Shown piece by piece: positions 17,191 to 23,352 of a DNA stretch of 32,939 nt. Every line of letters starts with the position of its first letter. The first letter of the stretch is position 1. Source of the stretch: a virus; IMG/VR virus record IMGVR_UViG_3300030090_002268, positions 1 to 32,939 of that record. One strand, given 5' to 3'. The translations under genes were made by a program, and so were the position numbers. Below the pieces are notes generated by a model. It was not told where the DNA came from, made no database searches, and worked only from the letters and a program-made list of their open reading frames with translations.

Positions 17191-17363
17191 GCTTTTCCTT
17201 TGGCTACTTTTTGTGCTGTTTTAGATAAATCTTTAAAATGAAATAATCTTTTGCTTGTTTTTGTATGTGTTTTATTAGAATGTAGTTCACCATTTGGCAT
17301 CTTATGCGTAGAACCTTTGTGTTCTTTGCCGTTTCTAAAATAATGCTTTACACCTTTACCCAT
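17187..17363 (-). CDS. Small basic protein, 58 aa
   Basis: The ATG at 17363 opens a 58-aa frame starting Met-Gly-Lys-Gly-Val-Lys-His-Tyr. It contains G-K-E-H-K-G-S-T-H-K-M-P-N-G-E-L-H-S and ends in a Lys-rich tail. The K-M-P-N-G-E-L-H-S-G/N pattern recurs next to terminase genes in T7-like marine phages. High Lys/His content suggests nucleic-acid contact; the role is unknown. It is coupled to both neighbours (TAATG at its start, ATGA at its end). Confidence 0.7.
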   Translation of the reverse strand: MGKGVKHYFRNGKEHKGSTHKMPNGELHSNKTHTKTSKRLFHFKDLSKTAQKVAKGKA

Positions 17364-17488
17364 TATGCCATCTTCTTTTTTTTACCTTTTCGCAAGACGG
17401 CAAAATCTTTTCCTGTTATTTTATTACGAGGTTTAGCTACTCTTGCTATTTTCATTTGCTTTGCTGTTAGTTTTTTTCTTCCGGGCAT
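17363..17488 (-). CDS. Small basic protein, 41 aa
   Basis: The frame from 17488 gives 41 residues: M-P-G-R-K-K-L-T, then K-Q-M-K-I-A, then P-R-N-K-I-T-G-K-D-F, and a Lys-rich end. The L-T-x-K-Q-x-K-I-A and R-N-K-I-T-G-x-D-F motifs recur in tiny phage proteins that I have seen next to terminase and portal genes. Function is unknown. Start and stop each overlap the neighbour by one base or more (TAATG). Confidence 0.7.
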   Translation of the reverse strand: MPGRKKLTAKQMKIARVAKPRNKITGKDFAVLRKGKKKKMA

Positions 17489-17595
17489 TATTTTTTACCT
17501 TTCATCATTTTTTCAAGTTTTACCGCTTGTGCTGCATGAGCTTTAGATGCTTTTTTTAATGCAGCAATTACACTTTTCATTGTTGCTTTATTCAT
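17488..17595 (-). CDS. Small basic helical peptide, 35 aa
   Basis: From the ATG at 17595 the frame encodes 35 residues, with a predicted amphipathic helix (S-V-I-A-A-L-K-K-A-S-K-A-H-A-A-Q-A-V) and a K-K tail. No family is recognised. It is retained as a gene because it fills the interval exactly, with one-base TAATG overlaps on both sides, inside a run of similarly basic short frames. Confidence 0.55.
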   Translation of the reverse strand: MNKATMKSVIAALKKASKAHAAQAVKLEKMMKGKK

Positions 17596-17666
17596 TATTT
17601 TTTCTTCTTCATCATTTTCTTTTTTTTAGTTCCTGATTTCATTCCTTTTCCATAATGTCCTGGCAT
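17595..17666 (-). CDS. Very small lysine-rich peptide, 23 aa
   Basis: The frame from 17666 encodes M-P-G-H-Y-G-K-G followed by a Lys/Met-rich tail, 23 aa in all. Peptides starting M-P-G-H-Y-G-K are recurrent in phages of this type. The SD (AAAGGAG, 13-7 nt before the ATG) is the strongest of the cassette, which fits entry of ribosomes here and coupling through the five overlapping genes downstream. Function is unknown. Confidence 0.6.
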   Translation of the reverse strand: MPGHYGKGMKSGTKKKKMMKKKK

Positions 17667-17678
17667 AGTTTTGCTCCT

Positions 17679-19091
17679 TTAAAATAAGTTAAATGCAGAA
17701 TCCGATTGCAACTGAGGTGGCTCAACATTCCTTACTCGTGTTTTGCGTAATGACATTACAGCATATCGTAATGCTGAAAGTACATCATCATGCATAGGAA
17801 TAATTTTACCATCTTTCCTATGATACATTCGTAACTCTTCAAGTAGTTTACTTTGATTAGAAAATATTTTCAATCTTTTTGTTTGAAATCGTGTTAGCAT
17901 TTCCATTACTCCTGCTTCTACACTATTGCCACCACTGCCTTCTTTCATACCTTGTTGGGGCGGATTGGTAAAATGTTCACGCAATAAATTTACTCCCTCT
18001 TCTCTGTATTGAACAGCAAGACTCTTACCGCTTCCTTTATCTGCTTGTCTGCCATCCATTGGATAAATTACAGGAATCCATGCACCTCTTGATTTAATTG
18101 CCGATGCATGAACCGGAACTGTTTCTTGTCGCATAGCATAACTGTCATATACAAAAACAATATCATTATCTCTATCCCATGCTATCCATACACAAGCCGT
18201 TGGGTGATCCCATCCAAAATCTATTGCACATATTCTTGGATAATATGTTGGCACACTAAATGGTTCGCAGGTAACATCTTCTTCATTAACAGGAAAGACA
18301 AGACCAGATCCTAATTGTGGTATGCCCTTTTCTCTCATTTTTCTTTCATGTGGTGGCAAGGCTAATAAAATTTGTTCTCGTATATTTTTTGTCATGTGTG
18401 GTGCATCATCCCATGTAGCTTGTATAAGTTCCTGTCCTTCTTTTAAATTATTGACAAACTGAGTTACTGTTTCTGTCATACCTTGTTCTGGTGTAAATGT
18501 CATATACACAATACCCCCTTTATCAGCAGTACGAGTTAGGGCTTGAGAATAAATACTTTGTGGTGGTTCTTCATCTAACCAGATCACATCTAAAGATTCA
18601 CCCATCCATTTTTCTTTACCCATTTCATAAGCCTTAAAACCAATACGAGAATGTCCACCACTTTTATGTTTAATTACAACAGAGTTCATAGCATTAGGTA
18701 CACCGGGTTTTCTTACAGTTTCTCCGATTAATCTTAATGGAATACTACCCATACCTTTTGCATTAGGATCATCAGGCTGACCACATAATTCTTTCTGACA
18801 AACATCTCGTGTTGTTTCATTAGATACACCACCTACCCAACATCTAACAGGTCTTTTAAATTTTCTACCTTTCCACCAGTTAGGATACAAACCTGTGCAA
18901 TGATATGCCATTTCCATTGCACCACAAAAAGATTTACCTACTCTGTTACCTGCCATAAGTAATCTTTGCGATGCTTGGCTATTATGAAACTTCAACTGAT
19001 ACAAATATGGCTTATAGAGTTTCATTACATTTGTGCGTTTTCTAAACTCCAGCTCTCGTGCAATCTTTATGGCTCTGGCTAAATTATTCAT
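17679..19091 (-). CDS. terL: Terminase large subunit
   Basis: The 470-aa packaging ATPase and nuclease has a Walker A motif A-G-N-R-V-G-K-S (47-54). Walker B is V-I-W-L-D-E-E (169-175, catalytic Glu174), and a coupling motif T-F-T-P lies at 198-201. The RNase H-like nuclease domain starts at A-I-D-F-G-W (Asp291). Further acidic residues are at D346 and D435/D436 (M-H-D-D-V-L-S-A-L-R-Y-A). Length fits podovirus TerL. It is the second gene of the leftward late block, 2 nt after a small membrane-protein gene. The small subunit is encoded far away at 28940 in a rightward operon. Confidence 0.96.
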   Translation of the reverse strand: MNNLARAIKIARELEFRKRTNVMKLYKPYLYQLKFHNSQASQRLLMAGNRVGKSFCGAMEMAYHCTGLYPNWWKGRKFKRPVRCWVGGVSNETTRDVCQKELCGQPDDPNAKGMGSIPLRLIGETVRKPGVPNAMNSVVIKHKSGGHSRIGFKAYEMGKEKWMGESLDVIWLDEEPPQSIYSQALTRTADKGGIVYMTFTPEQGMTETVTQFVNNLKEGQELIQATWDDAPHMTKNIREQILLALPPHERKMREKGIPQLGSGLVFPVNEEDVTCEPFSVPTYYPRICAIDFGWDHPTACVWIAWDRDNDIVFVYDSYAMRQETVPVHASAIKSRGAWIPVIYPMDGRQADKGSGKSLAVQYREEGVNLLREHFTNPPQQGMKEGSGGNSVEAGVMEMLTRFQTKRLKIFSNQSKLLEELRMYHRKDGKIIPMHDDVLSALRYAVMSLRKTRVRNVEPPQLQSDSAFNLF

Positions 19092-19093
19092 TG

Positions 19094-19300
19094 TTAATCA
19101 TAATACCTATGATATAATGATTTGAGAAACTTTTTCGTAAAGGCTTTTATCATATATTTAAAATAATACTTCCCAATCCGTATCGGAATCAACAAAGGTG
19201 TCATCAAAACATCAAATAATAACAAAAATACATCAACAATAAAGTCAATAATATTATCCGCCGTAGAAAATCTAGCCTTTATTTTCCTAATAAACTCCAT
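19094..19300 (-). CDS. Small membrane protein, first gene of the late block
   Basis: The 68-aa protein has one long hydrophobic segment (residues ~17-42, rich in Leu, Ile and Phe) between basic flanks and a Lys/Arg/Tyr-rich C-terminal tail. I recognise no family. A membrane or holin-like role is possible, but a clear holin is encoded at 29334. Its stop is followed after 2 nt by the terminase ATG. It is probably the first gene transcribed leftward from the control region at 19301-19761. Confidence 0.6.
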   Translation of the reverse strand: MEFIRKIKARFSTADNIIDFIVDVFLLLFDVLMTPLLIPIRIGKYYFKYMIKAFTKKFLKSLYHRYYD

Positions 19301-19487
19301 ACAAGACCCTATATCCCCACTACACTATACCATAATACCCCATATGTATACTATATTAACATATCTGCATTTTGGGGGGTGCCACATTATAATTTTACAA
19401 CTGCTAACTACTTTCTACATATATATGCATAAATTTTCTGCTTTTTCTGGACAGTGTGAGTGTGGACGGGAAACCTTCTTTTCTGCT

Positions 19488-19646
19488 TTATATATATATG
19501 TCTGTATATGGTGTTTTACCTGTAGAGGTATAACACTTCTTGTCTGTAGCTATTGGAGTGGTATAACAATGTAAAACAATCATATATATATGTACTGGAT
19601 TTCCTCCGCCAGATTCTAAAGTGGTGTCGCTTCTGCTTTCCTTCAT
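19488..19646 (-). CDS. Possible 52-aa protein inside the control region
   Basis: An ATG at 19646 opens 52 codons with ordinary amino acid use, including a T-L-E-S-G-G-G-N-P segment and two C-Y-T motifs. Two of its DNA segments repeat (TGTTATACC, near 19557 and 19530). No SD is seen and no family recognised. It could be chance reading of regulatory DNA. It is listed because its composition is less A+T-biased than the DNA around it. Confidence 0.25.
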   Translation of the reverse strand: MKESRSDTTLESGGGNPVHIYMIVLHCYTTPIATDKKCYTSTGKTPYTDIYI

Positions 19647-19700
19647 ATGTACCATTATATATAACTTACAAACTAAAGTATAATTATTTGTTATTTCTGC

Positions 19701-19728
19701 TTGACTATTAACCTAAGTTAACTAACAT
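19701..19728 (+). promoter_or_regulatory. Candidate early rightward promoter with operator-like inverted repeat
   Basis: TTGACT (19701-19706) matches the -35 consensus at 5 of 6. TAACAT (19723-19728) is a possible weak -10 at 16-nt spacing. Between them lies TTAAC-CTAA-GTTAA (19708-19721), an inverted repeat of the type found at the two promoter regions flanking the Cro-like gene. The first early gene starts at 19762. Confidence 0.5.
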
Positions 19729-19761
19729 ATATATTAATATTAATTTTATAAGGAAAAGAAC

Positions 19762-19923
19762 ATGAAACTAGAAACTAAACTTGATTATATAAAAAGAAGG
19801 TGTGAAGTAGTTGTTGGAACCGAAAAAAAAGAACTTGAAGACACTGAACTGTTGAGTGAGTGGGTTCGAGGAAGAGAATCTTTAGCAAAAGATTTGTTAA
19901 ACATAATCAATGGAGACAAATAA
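19762..19923 (+). CDS. Early hypothetical protein, 53 aa
   Basis: This is the first gene of the rightward early block. The ATG at 19762 follows AAGGA with 6-nt spacing. The 53-aa product is charged and helical (E-K-K-E-L-E-D-T-E-L-L-S-E-W-V-R-G-R), with no recognised domain. The next gene starts one base after its stop (TAATATG). As first early gene it might act in host takeover, but that is only position-based. Confidence 0.65.
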   Translation: MKLETKLDYIKRRCEVVVGTEKKELEDTELLSEWVRGRESLAKDLLNIINGDK

Positions 19924-19924
19924 T

Positions 19925-20155
19925 ATGGAAAAAGAAACTAAACAAATACTTGCACTGATTCGCAAACATAAAGTTATTTATGGCGAATTAAAAAGTTCTG
20001 CACATGATATTAGCTACATTAAATTAAATAAAAATGATTTAATAATGGAAGTAAAGAGACGACCACATAACTGGCAGTTATGCAGTTTTACCCCGCATGA
20101 TACATTGGATGCATTATATGTGGGTTATGAAGAATCTAACGACCCAGACAAATAA
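19925..20155 (+). CDS. Early hypothetical protein, 76 aa
   Basis: I chose the ATG at 19925 over 19910 because the latter lies inside the previous gene and GGAG is correctly placed 9 nt before the former. The 76-aa product alternates charged and aromatic residues (R-R-P-H-N-W-Q-L-C-S-F) and looks like a small alpha/beta fold. No family is recognised. Confidence 0.6.
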   Translation: MEKETKQILALIRKHKVIYGELKSSAHDISYIKLNKNDLIMEVKRRPHNWQLCSFTPHDTLDALYVGYEESNDPDK

Positions 20156-20168
20156 GGAGAATAAAAAT

Positions 20169-20393
20169 ATGGATAAACCAACTAGAATAAGTATAGAATT
20201 CCCAAATGAAGAATCTGCCATGCAATGGTTTAAAACTTTTCAATGGCTAGGTAATTCTTTTAATGAAGAATTAGCATTATTTCAATGTGATGCTTTGTTA
20301 GATAAAGCTATGGCAAATAAGTGGGTTGTTAAAAGCAAATCATTTAATGGCTTTGCAATTAAGAGCAAATCTGATGAGACCTACAAAAAATAG
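20169..20393 (+). CDS. Early hypothetical protein, 74 aa
   Basis: The ATG at 20169 follows a strong AAGGAG; an in-frame start at 20097 would lie inside the previous gene. The 74-aa product has a short acidic N-terminus, an A-M-Q-W-F-K-T-F-Q-W-L-G aromatic helix and a Lys/Ser-rich C-terminus. No family is recognised. Confidence 0.65.
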   Translation: MDKPTRISIEFPNEESAMQWFKTFQWLGNSFNEELALFQCDALLDKAMANKWVVKSKSFNGFAIKSKSDETYKK

Positions 20394-20403
20394 AATGGTC
20401 GAA

Positions 20404-20425
20404 ACTACCCATTAATTTGGGTAGT
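20404..20425 (+). other. Stem-loop between early genes
   Basis: ACTACCC (20404-20410) pairs perfectly with GGGTAGT (20419-20425) around the 8-nt loop ATTAATTT. The stem follows the previous stop by 10 nt. No U-tract follows, so it is more likely an mRNA 3'-end stabiliser, processing site or attenuator than a simple terminator. Confidence 0.5.
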
Positions 20426-20457
20426 CATTTGCAATATTAATTTAACAGGGAGAAAAT

Positions 20458-20778
20458 ATGTTAGCAAATAAAATTATAACACAAGCTATATCTGATGGTC
20501 ATTTACTGGCATTCAGTACACCAGAAGAAGTAGGATATTTTGATAAAACTAAGAATCTACAAAAAGCTATTGACTGCTTCAGAGCTTGTGATGATGTAGA
20601 AGTTCATATTTATTCTAGAATGTTCTGCCACAAAAACCCTAAATACAAAAAAATAGACTGGTTTTATGGATCTGCATTTGCAGACTATGGAAAATACAAT
20701 GATGAAACCATTATAGATTATTCATGCAATGGTTATGTCGACAAGTTAATAACTCTTCATGAAAAATATAACAAATAA
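20458..20778 (+). CDS. Early hypothetical protein, 106 aa
   Basis: The ATG at 20458 follows AGGGAGA. The 106-aa product has F-S-T-P-E-E-V-G-Y-F near residue 19 and is rich in Tyr and Asp (D-W-F-Y-G-S-A-F-A-D-Y-G). It has three Cys, not in a metal-binding spacing. No known family. It lies just after a stem-loop, which could tune its expression separately from the genes before it. Confidence 0.65.
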   Translation: MLANKIITQAISDGHLLAFSTPEEVGYFDKTKNLQKAIDCFRACDDVEVHIYSRMFCHKNPKYKKIDWFYGSAFADYGKYNDETIIDYSCNGYVDKLITLHEKYNK

Positions 20779-20795
20779 GAAAGGAGAATTTGAAG

Positions 20796-20954
20796 ATGAA
20801 AAAAGATTATAATTTAAATATAGATCAAATTAGCAAATTAATAGAAGAATTTTATTACAGTAGATTTTGCACGGACTATATGGAAGTTTTGCGTGATGAT
20901 AAACTTTTTAAAATTTGGTTGAAAAAAGAAATAAATGGAGTAACAAAACGATGA
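20796..20954 (+). CDS. Early hypothetical protein, 52 aa
   Basis: The ATG at 20796 is preceded by AAAGGAG at 20780-20786, 9 nt upstream. The 52-aa product is a charged, aromatic helix-rich peptide (E-E-F-Y-Y-S-R-F). Its TGA overlaps the next ATG (ATGA at 20951). No family is recognised. Confidence 0.6.
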   Translation: MKKDYNLNIDQISKLIEEFYYSRFCTDYMEVLRDDKLFKIWLKKEINGVTKR

Positions 20955-21334
20955 AATTACATTATACAAAATATAAAGAAAATTATAAAAGGTTTATATT
21001 ATCAACTATTAAAACTGATATAAACGATAAACCAATAACTAAATATTCAGATAAAGTTAATTATTTATTTAAAAGGTTTTATTCAGAATACAGTTTCATG
21101 ATACCTAGAGTTGGAAAACAAAAAGCCATATCAGAATGGTTGAGCGGCTTGGCTCTAGATTTACCATTTTATTATGATGATATTGTAGATCTTGCCGTTA
21201 AAATGGGTTCAATAAATCCAAATCCTAGTGATGCTTTAAAAAATAAGGTTGAACAAAATTACTGGGATTTTATGGCTAATATAATATTAGAAATAGAAAA
21301 AGATATATTAAACCAACAATTAAAGGGTGAATAA
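20951..21334 (+). CDS. Conserved phage hypothetical protein, 127 aa
   Basis: The ATG at 20951 overlaps the preceding stop. The 127-aa product has a pattern I associate with a widespread marine phage family: a Y-L-F-K-R-F-Y-S-E-Y motif near residue 41, G-K-Q-K-A-I-S-E-W-L-S-G-L-A-L near 59-73, a middle D-D-I-V-D-L-A helix, and N-Y-W-D-F-M-A-N near the end. Relatives occur in the early regions of cyanophages and pelagiphages; the function is unknown. Confidence 0.7.
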   Translation: MKLHYTKYKENYKRFILSTIKTDINDKPITKYSDKVNYLFKRFYSEYSFMIPRVGKQKAISEWLSGLALDLPFYYDDIVDLAVKMGSINPNPSDALKNKVEQNYWDFMANIILEIEKDILNQQLKGE

Positions 21335-21477
21335 TGAATAAATTTGATTTTTATGCTTTATGTGGCAAGTATTTAATTGATGTTAATACTGCCTTAGAAA
21401 ATAAAGAGTTGAGAAAACTTTTAAAAGATAAAGCAGATTATAAAACAATAGATAAATTTTTATTAGAACAATTTTAA
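21334..21477 (+). CDS. Early hypothetical protein, 47 aa
   Basis: The start overlaps the previous stop (TAATG at 21332-21336). The 47-aa helical peptide (N-K-F-D-F-Y-A-L-C-G-K-Y, then L-R-K-L-L-K-D-K-A-D-Y) has no recognised family. Coupled translation with the 127-aa gene suggests related use. Confidence 0.55.
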   Translation: MNKFDFYALCGKYLIDVNTALENKELRKLLKDKADYKTIDKFLLEQF

Positions 21478-21494
21478 AAAGGAATTATAAAACG

Positions 21495-21581
21495 ATGAAT
21501 ATTTTTGAAACCATAATTAATTTTATTTTTGTTGTTTTTATGTTTGCGGGTTTCTTTTTATTGTGGATAGCTTTACCATGA
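21495..21581 (+). CDS. Single-span membrane micropeptide, 28 aa
   Basis: The ATG at 21495 follows AAAAAGGAAT. Nearly all 28 residues are hydrophobic (F-I-F-V-V-F-M-F-A-G-F-F-L-L-W) and form one transmembrane helix. The TGA overlaps the ATG of a second such peptide (ATGA at 21578). Single-span phage micropeptides can modify host membrane proteins or lysis; the role here is unknown. Confidence 0.5.
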   Translation: MNIFETIINFIFVVFMFAGFFLLWIALP

Positions 21582-21658
21582 AGACAATAAAATTTTTAAC
21601 TGTAATATTTGCATCGGTTTTTTTGGTGCAAATGTTACTTTCTTTAATTTTAATGTAA
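21578..21658 (+). CDS. Single-span membrane micropeptide, 26 aa
   Basis: The ATG at 21578 lies within the preceding stop. The 26 residues start M-K-T-I-K-F and continue as one hydrophobic helix (L-T-V-I-F-A-S-V-F-L-V-Q-M-L-L-S-L-I-L). Positive N-terminus and hydrophobic core give an N-in orientation or an uncleaved signal anchor. Paired with the previous micropeptide. Confidence 0.5.
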   Translation: MKTIKFLTVIFASVFLVQMLLSLILM

Positions 21659-21667
21659 GGTTATAAA

Positions 21668-21916
21668 ATGAACAAAACTAAACAATGGAAAACAATAGAG
21701 GAAATAGAAAGTAATATTATCAGAAAAGTTCAAAAGCTAGTTTATACTTATAAAGATAAAAACATAGCAGCAAATATATCTGTTGACATAAGGAATGATA
21801 AAACTGTCTGCAACATTGAAACTAATAAAAAAAGTGAAGTAAAAATTTTAGATACAAAAAAAAATATTGAGTTGCAAGTATTAGAAATATTTGTTAATTT
21901 AGTTAACGAAAGTTAA
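21668..21916 (+). CDS. Early hypothetical protein, 82 aa
   Basis: The ATG at 21668 is preceded by AAGG at 9 nt. The 82-aa product is Lys/Asn/Ile-rich with an N-terminal helix (I-E-E-I-E-S-N-I-I-R-K-V-Q) and then alternating beta strands (A-A-N-I-S-V-D-I-R-N-D-K-T-V-C-N-I-E). No family is recognised. Its last codons contain TTAAC-GAAA-GTTAA (21903-21916), like the operator pattern near the Cro-like gene. Confidence 0.6.
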   Translation: MNKTKQWKTIEEIESNIIRKVQKLVYTYKDKNIAANISVDIRNDKTVCNIETNKKSEVKILDTKKNIELQVLEIFVNLVNES

Positions 21917-21920
21917 TATT

Positions 21921-22088
21921 ATGGATGAACAAACAAAACAATTACATAGGTATCTTACTAAAGATCAGTTAATAGAAAAACTTATTACATATGAAAAAGG
22001 TTTTAATATCTTAGTACATTACTTTGATTATATTCCTGAAGAGGAAAAAGATCAGGTTGATAATAAACTTAAAGAATTAAACTTGTGA
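21921..22088 (+). CDS. Early hypothetical protein, 55 aa
   Basis: The frame from 21921 starts 4 nt after the previous stop. The 55-aa acidic helical product has L-T-K-D-Q-L-I-E-K-L near residue 12, then an E-E-E-K-D-Q-V-D-N-K-L-K-E-L end. There is little SD; ribosomes may continue from the preceding gene. No family is recognised. Confidence 0.5.
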   Translation: MDEQTKQLHRYLTKDQLIEKLITYEKGFNILVHYFDYIPEEEKDQVDNKLKELNL

Positions 22089-22100
22089 GAAAGGATAATT

Positions 22101-22259
22101 ATGCATGAATTACTGAAAGACATTGAACAATTAGAAATGATGCATCAAGCATTATCTAATCAAATATCAGAACTAGAAAAAATAATAGCGGATAAAAAAC
22201 AACAGTTTAAAGATTACGATGATTATAACACCAAACAAATGGAAGAAAATGATGACTAA
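22101..22259 (+). CDS. Early coiled-coil peptide, 52 aa
   Basis: GAAAGGA precedes the ATG at 22101. The 52-aa product is one coiled coil (L-L-K-D-I-E-Q-L-E-M-M and I-S-E-L-E-K-I-I-A-D-K-K-Q-Q) with an acidic end. It overlaps the next gene by 8 nt. No family is recognised. Confidence 0.55.
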   Translation: MHELLKDIEQLEMMHQALSNQISELEKIIADKKQQFKDYDDYNTKQMEENDD

Positions 22260-22482
22260 AAAATATAAAATATATAAAAGAACTGTCCACGAGGATCGAG
22301 GAATCTATGTGAGCTTTGGCACTCAGGAAGATGTTAAGGATTGGAAAGAGGAGGAACAGGAGTGGATTGAGCAAGACCTAGGTGTTGGTGATGATACCAT
22401 TGAGCAGTTAGGAATAACATCCTCTGATCCAAACATTGGTAAAATATTAAATCTTATTAACGATAACATTGATAAATATTAA
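22252..22482 (+). CDS. Early hypothetical acidic protein, 76 aa
   Basis: Two adjacent ATGs exist (22249 and 22252). I chose 22252 because GGAAG (22241-22245) is then better spaced. The 76-aa product begins basic (T-K-K-Y-K-I-Y-K-R) and becomes very acidic (D-W-K-E-E-E-Q-E-W-I-E-Q-D-L). No family is recognised. Acidic early proteins can mimic DNA, but nothing specific supports that here. Confidence 0.6.
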   Translation: MTKKYKIYKRTVHEDRGIYVSFGTQEDVKDWKEEEQEWIEQDLGVGDDTIEQLGITSSDPNIGKILNLINDNIDKY

Positions 22483-22494
22483 TTGGGGAAAAAA

Positions 22495-22683
22495 ATGAGT
22501 AGTTATAGCATGAACGAAAAAGAAAAAGAAGAGTATGCAATTAAAGAAACCATACCATTGATAGATGGTGAAGATATTAGAGAGATAGTTGGTGAATTAA
22601 GAAAACAAGTAAGTATAATTTTACATGATGATGATGAAATAAAAGAATTGATTTACTGCTACTATGATGATATACAACCTTAA
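22495..22683 (+). CDS. Early hypothetical acidic protein, 62 aa
   Basis: The ATG at 22495 follows GGGG; the earlier in-frame TTG at 22483 is less likely. The 62-aa product is acidic, with E-K-E-K-E-E-Y-A-I near residue 7 and an H-D-D-D-E-I-K-E-L helix. It is the last gene of the early rightward block, ending at a convergent junction with a terminator-like inverted repeat. Confidence 0.6.
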   Translation: MSSYSMNEKEKEEYAIKETIPLIDGEDIREIVGELRKQVSIILHDDDEIKELIYCYYDDIQP

Positions 22684-22746
22684 CATAGCTAATACATTCC
22701 TTGTAAATTAATAATTGTTCTATATTGTATTAGCTATGACCTTTTT
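22684..22746 (+). terminator. Long inverted repeat and T-tract at the convergent junction
   Basis: CATAGCTAATACA (22684-22696) pairs over 13 bp with TGTATTAGCTATG (22726-22738), with a 29-nt loop. CTTTTT (22741-22746) follows 2 nt later on the + strand, so it may terminate the rightward early transcript. The right arm covers the stop codon of the leftward HNH gene. The low G+C stem and large loop make it an atypical terminator. Confidence 0.5.
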
Positions 22747-23015
22747 AATAAAGCCATAACCTCTTTTAATAAATCCTCCTGACTTCCCCATTTTTCGGAA
22801 AACGATTTAGGACTGTGGTGGTACGATTCATTGGATAAACGATGGTGATACCCACAAAGTGGAATACTTCTATTGTACGGCTCTTTCCTGCCCATTCCAG
22901 TATGGTTTTTAATGTGATGTATCTCCGGAGGAGTATCAACACCTAATTTGCGGCAAATTATACAACCTAGTTGAAACAATCTGTCATAATGTGCCTTCTT
23001 ATTTTTTGAAACCAT
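22734..23015 (-). CDS. HNH endonuclease, Ref-like
   Basis: The 93-aa protein has a zinc-type HNH arrangement. C18-x2-C21 comes first, then P-P-E-I-H-H-I near residues 29-35 (catalytic-type His pair), G-x-G-R-K, I-P-L-C-G-Y-H-H-R (51-59), and a terminal Y-H-H-S-P-K-S-F-S-E-K-W-G. This order resembles the RecA-dependent nuclease Ref of phage P1 and related DUF968 proteins. A role in recombination or host DNA nicking is possible. It is the last gene of the leftward replication operon and overlaps the previous gene by 17 nt. Confidence 0.75.
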   Translation of the reverse strand: MVSKNKKAHYDRLFQLGCIICRKLGVDTPPEIHHIKNHTGMGRKEPYNRSIPLCGYHHRLSNESYHHSPKSFSEKWGSQEDLLKEVMALLKRS

Positions 23016-23352
23016 AGTTTTTTGCTTCTTGATTTATATTAAACACATTTGTTTTCCATGATTCAAATTTCATTTGTATTATTTTAAGTTCCCATTGCAG
23101 CTTAATACATTGTTCTTCTGCAATGCTAAGTTGTTTTATGTGTTCTTTATATTTTTGATGTGATCGTGCCATCATCTCACATTTCGCAACACTAACTTTA
23201 TCATTACTGGATTCATAGGATTCTCTCATAAGGTCCGCCAGAACTATATGCCTGCTATGTTCAAGTAAAGTATGCCTAGATTTTGCTTCAGAATATTTTT
23301 GTGTAATCTTTCTAATTTCTTCTAGTCTTTTTTCAATTATATTTTCATTCAT
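22999..23352 (-). CDS. Conserved coiled-coil phage protein
   Basis: The 117-aa protein is almost fully helical. The pattern S-R-H-T-L-L-E-H-S-R-H-I-V-L-A-D-L-M-R-E near residues 25-44, then L-Q-W-E-L-K-I-I-Q-M-K-F-E-S-W-K-T near 86-101, recurs in phages beside replication and recombination genes. Function is unknown. ATGAATGA at its start overlaps the preceding 49-aa gene by 8 nt. It lies between a zinc peptide and the HNH nuclease. Confidence 0.65.
   Translation of the reverse strand: MNENIIEKRLEEIRKITQKYSEAKSRHTLLEHSRHIVLADLMRESYESSNDKVSVAKCEMMARSHQKYKEHIKQLSIAEEQCIKLQWELKIIQMKFESWKTNVFNINQEAKNYGFKK

Larger units (their letters stand above)
19301..19761. promoter_or_regulatory. Divergent control region between late (leftward) and early (rightward) blocks
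   Basis: This is the largest gap in the genome. It contains repeated TATATATATG-type tracts (near 19415, 19490 and 19583), two GGTATAACA copies (near 19527 and 19560), a G-run (GGGGGG near 19374), and a less A+T-rich patch at about 19590-19640. A promoter-like TTGACT with an operator-like TTAAC/GTTAA pair lies at the right end. No tRNA or clear late promoter is visible. The repeats may be phage-specific promoter or leader elements. Leftward late transcription and rightward early transcription should both start here. Confidence 0.5.

Noticed and set aside
19344-19574. A rightward 76-codon frame in the control region.
   Set aside because: Its composition (Cys, Tyr, Ile, Trp from TATA tracts) is typical of noncoding A+T-rich DNA, and there is no SD.
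19590-19640. A patch reading ttcctccgcca, like the 3' end of a serine tRNA (possible attP core).
   Set aside because: No acceptor-stem partner, cloverleaf or integrase gene is present, and the match is only about 11 bases.
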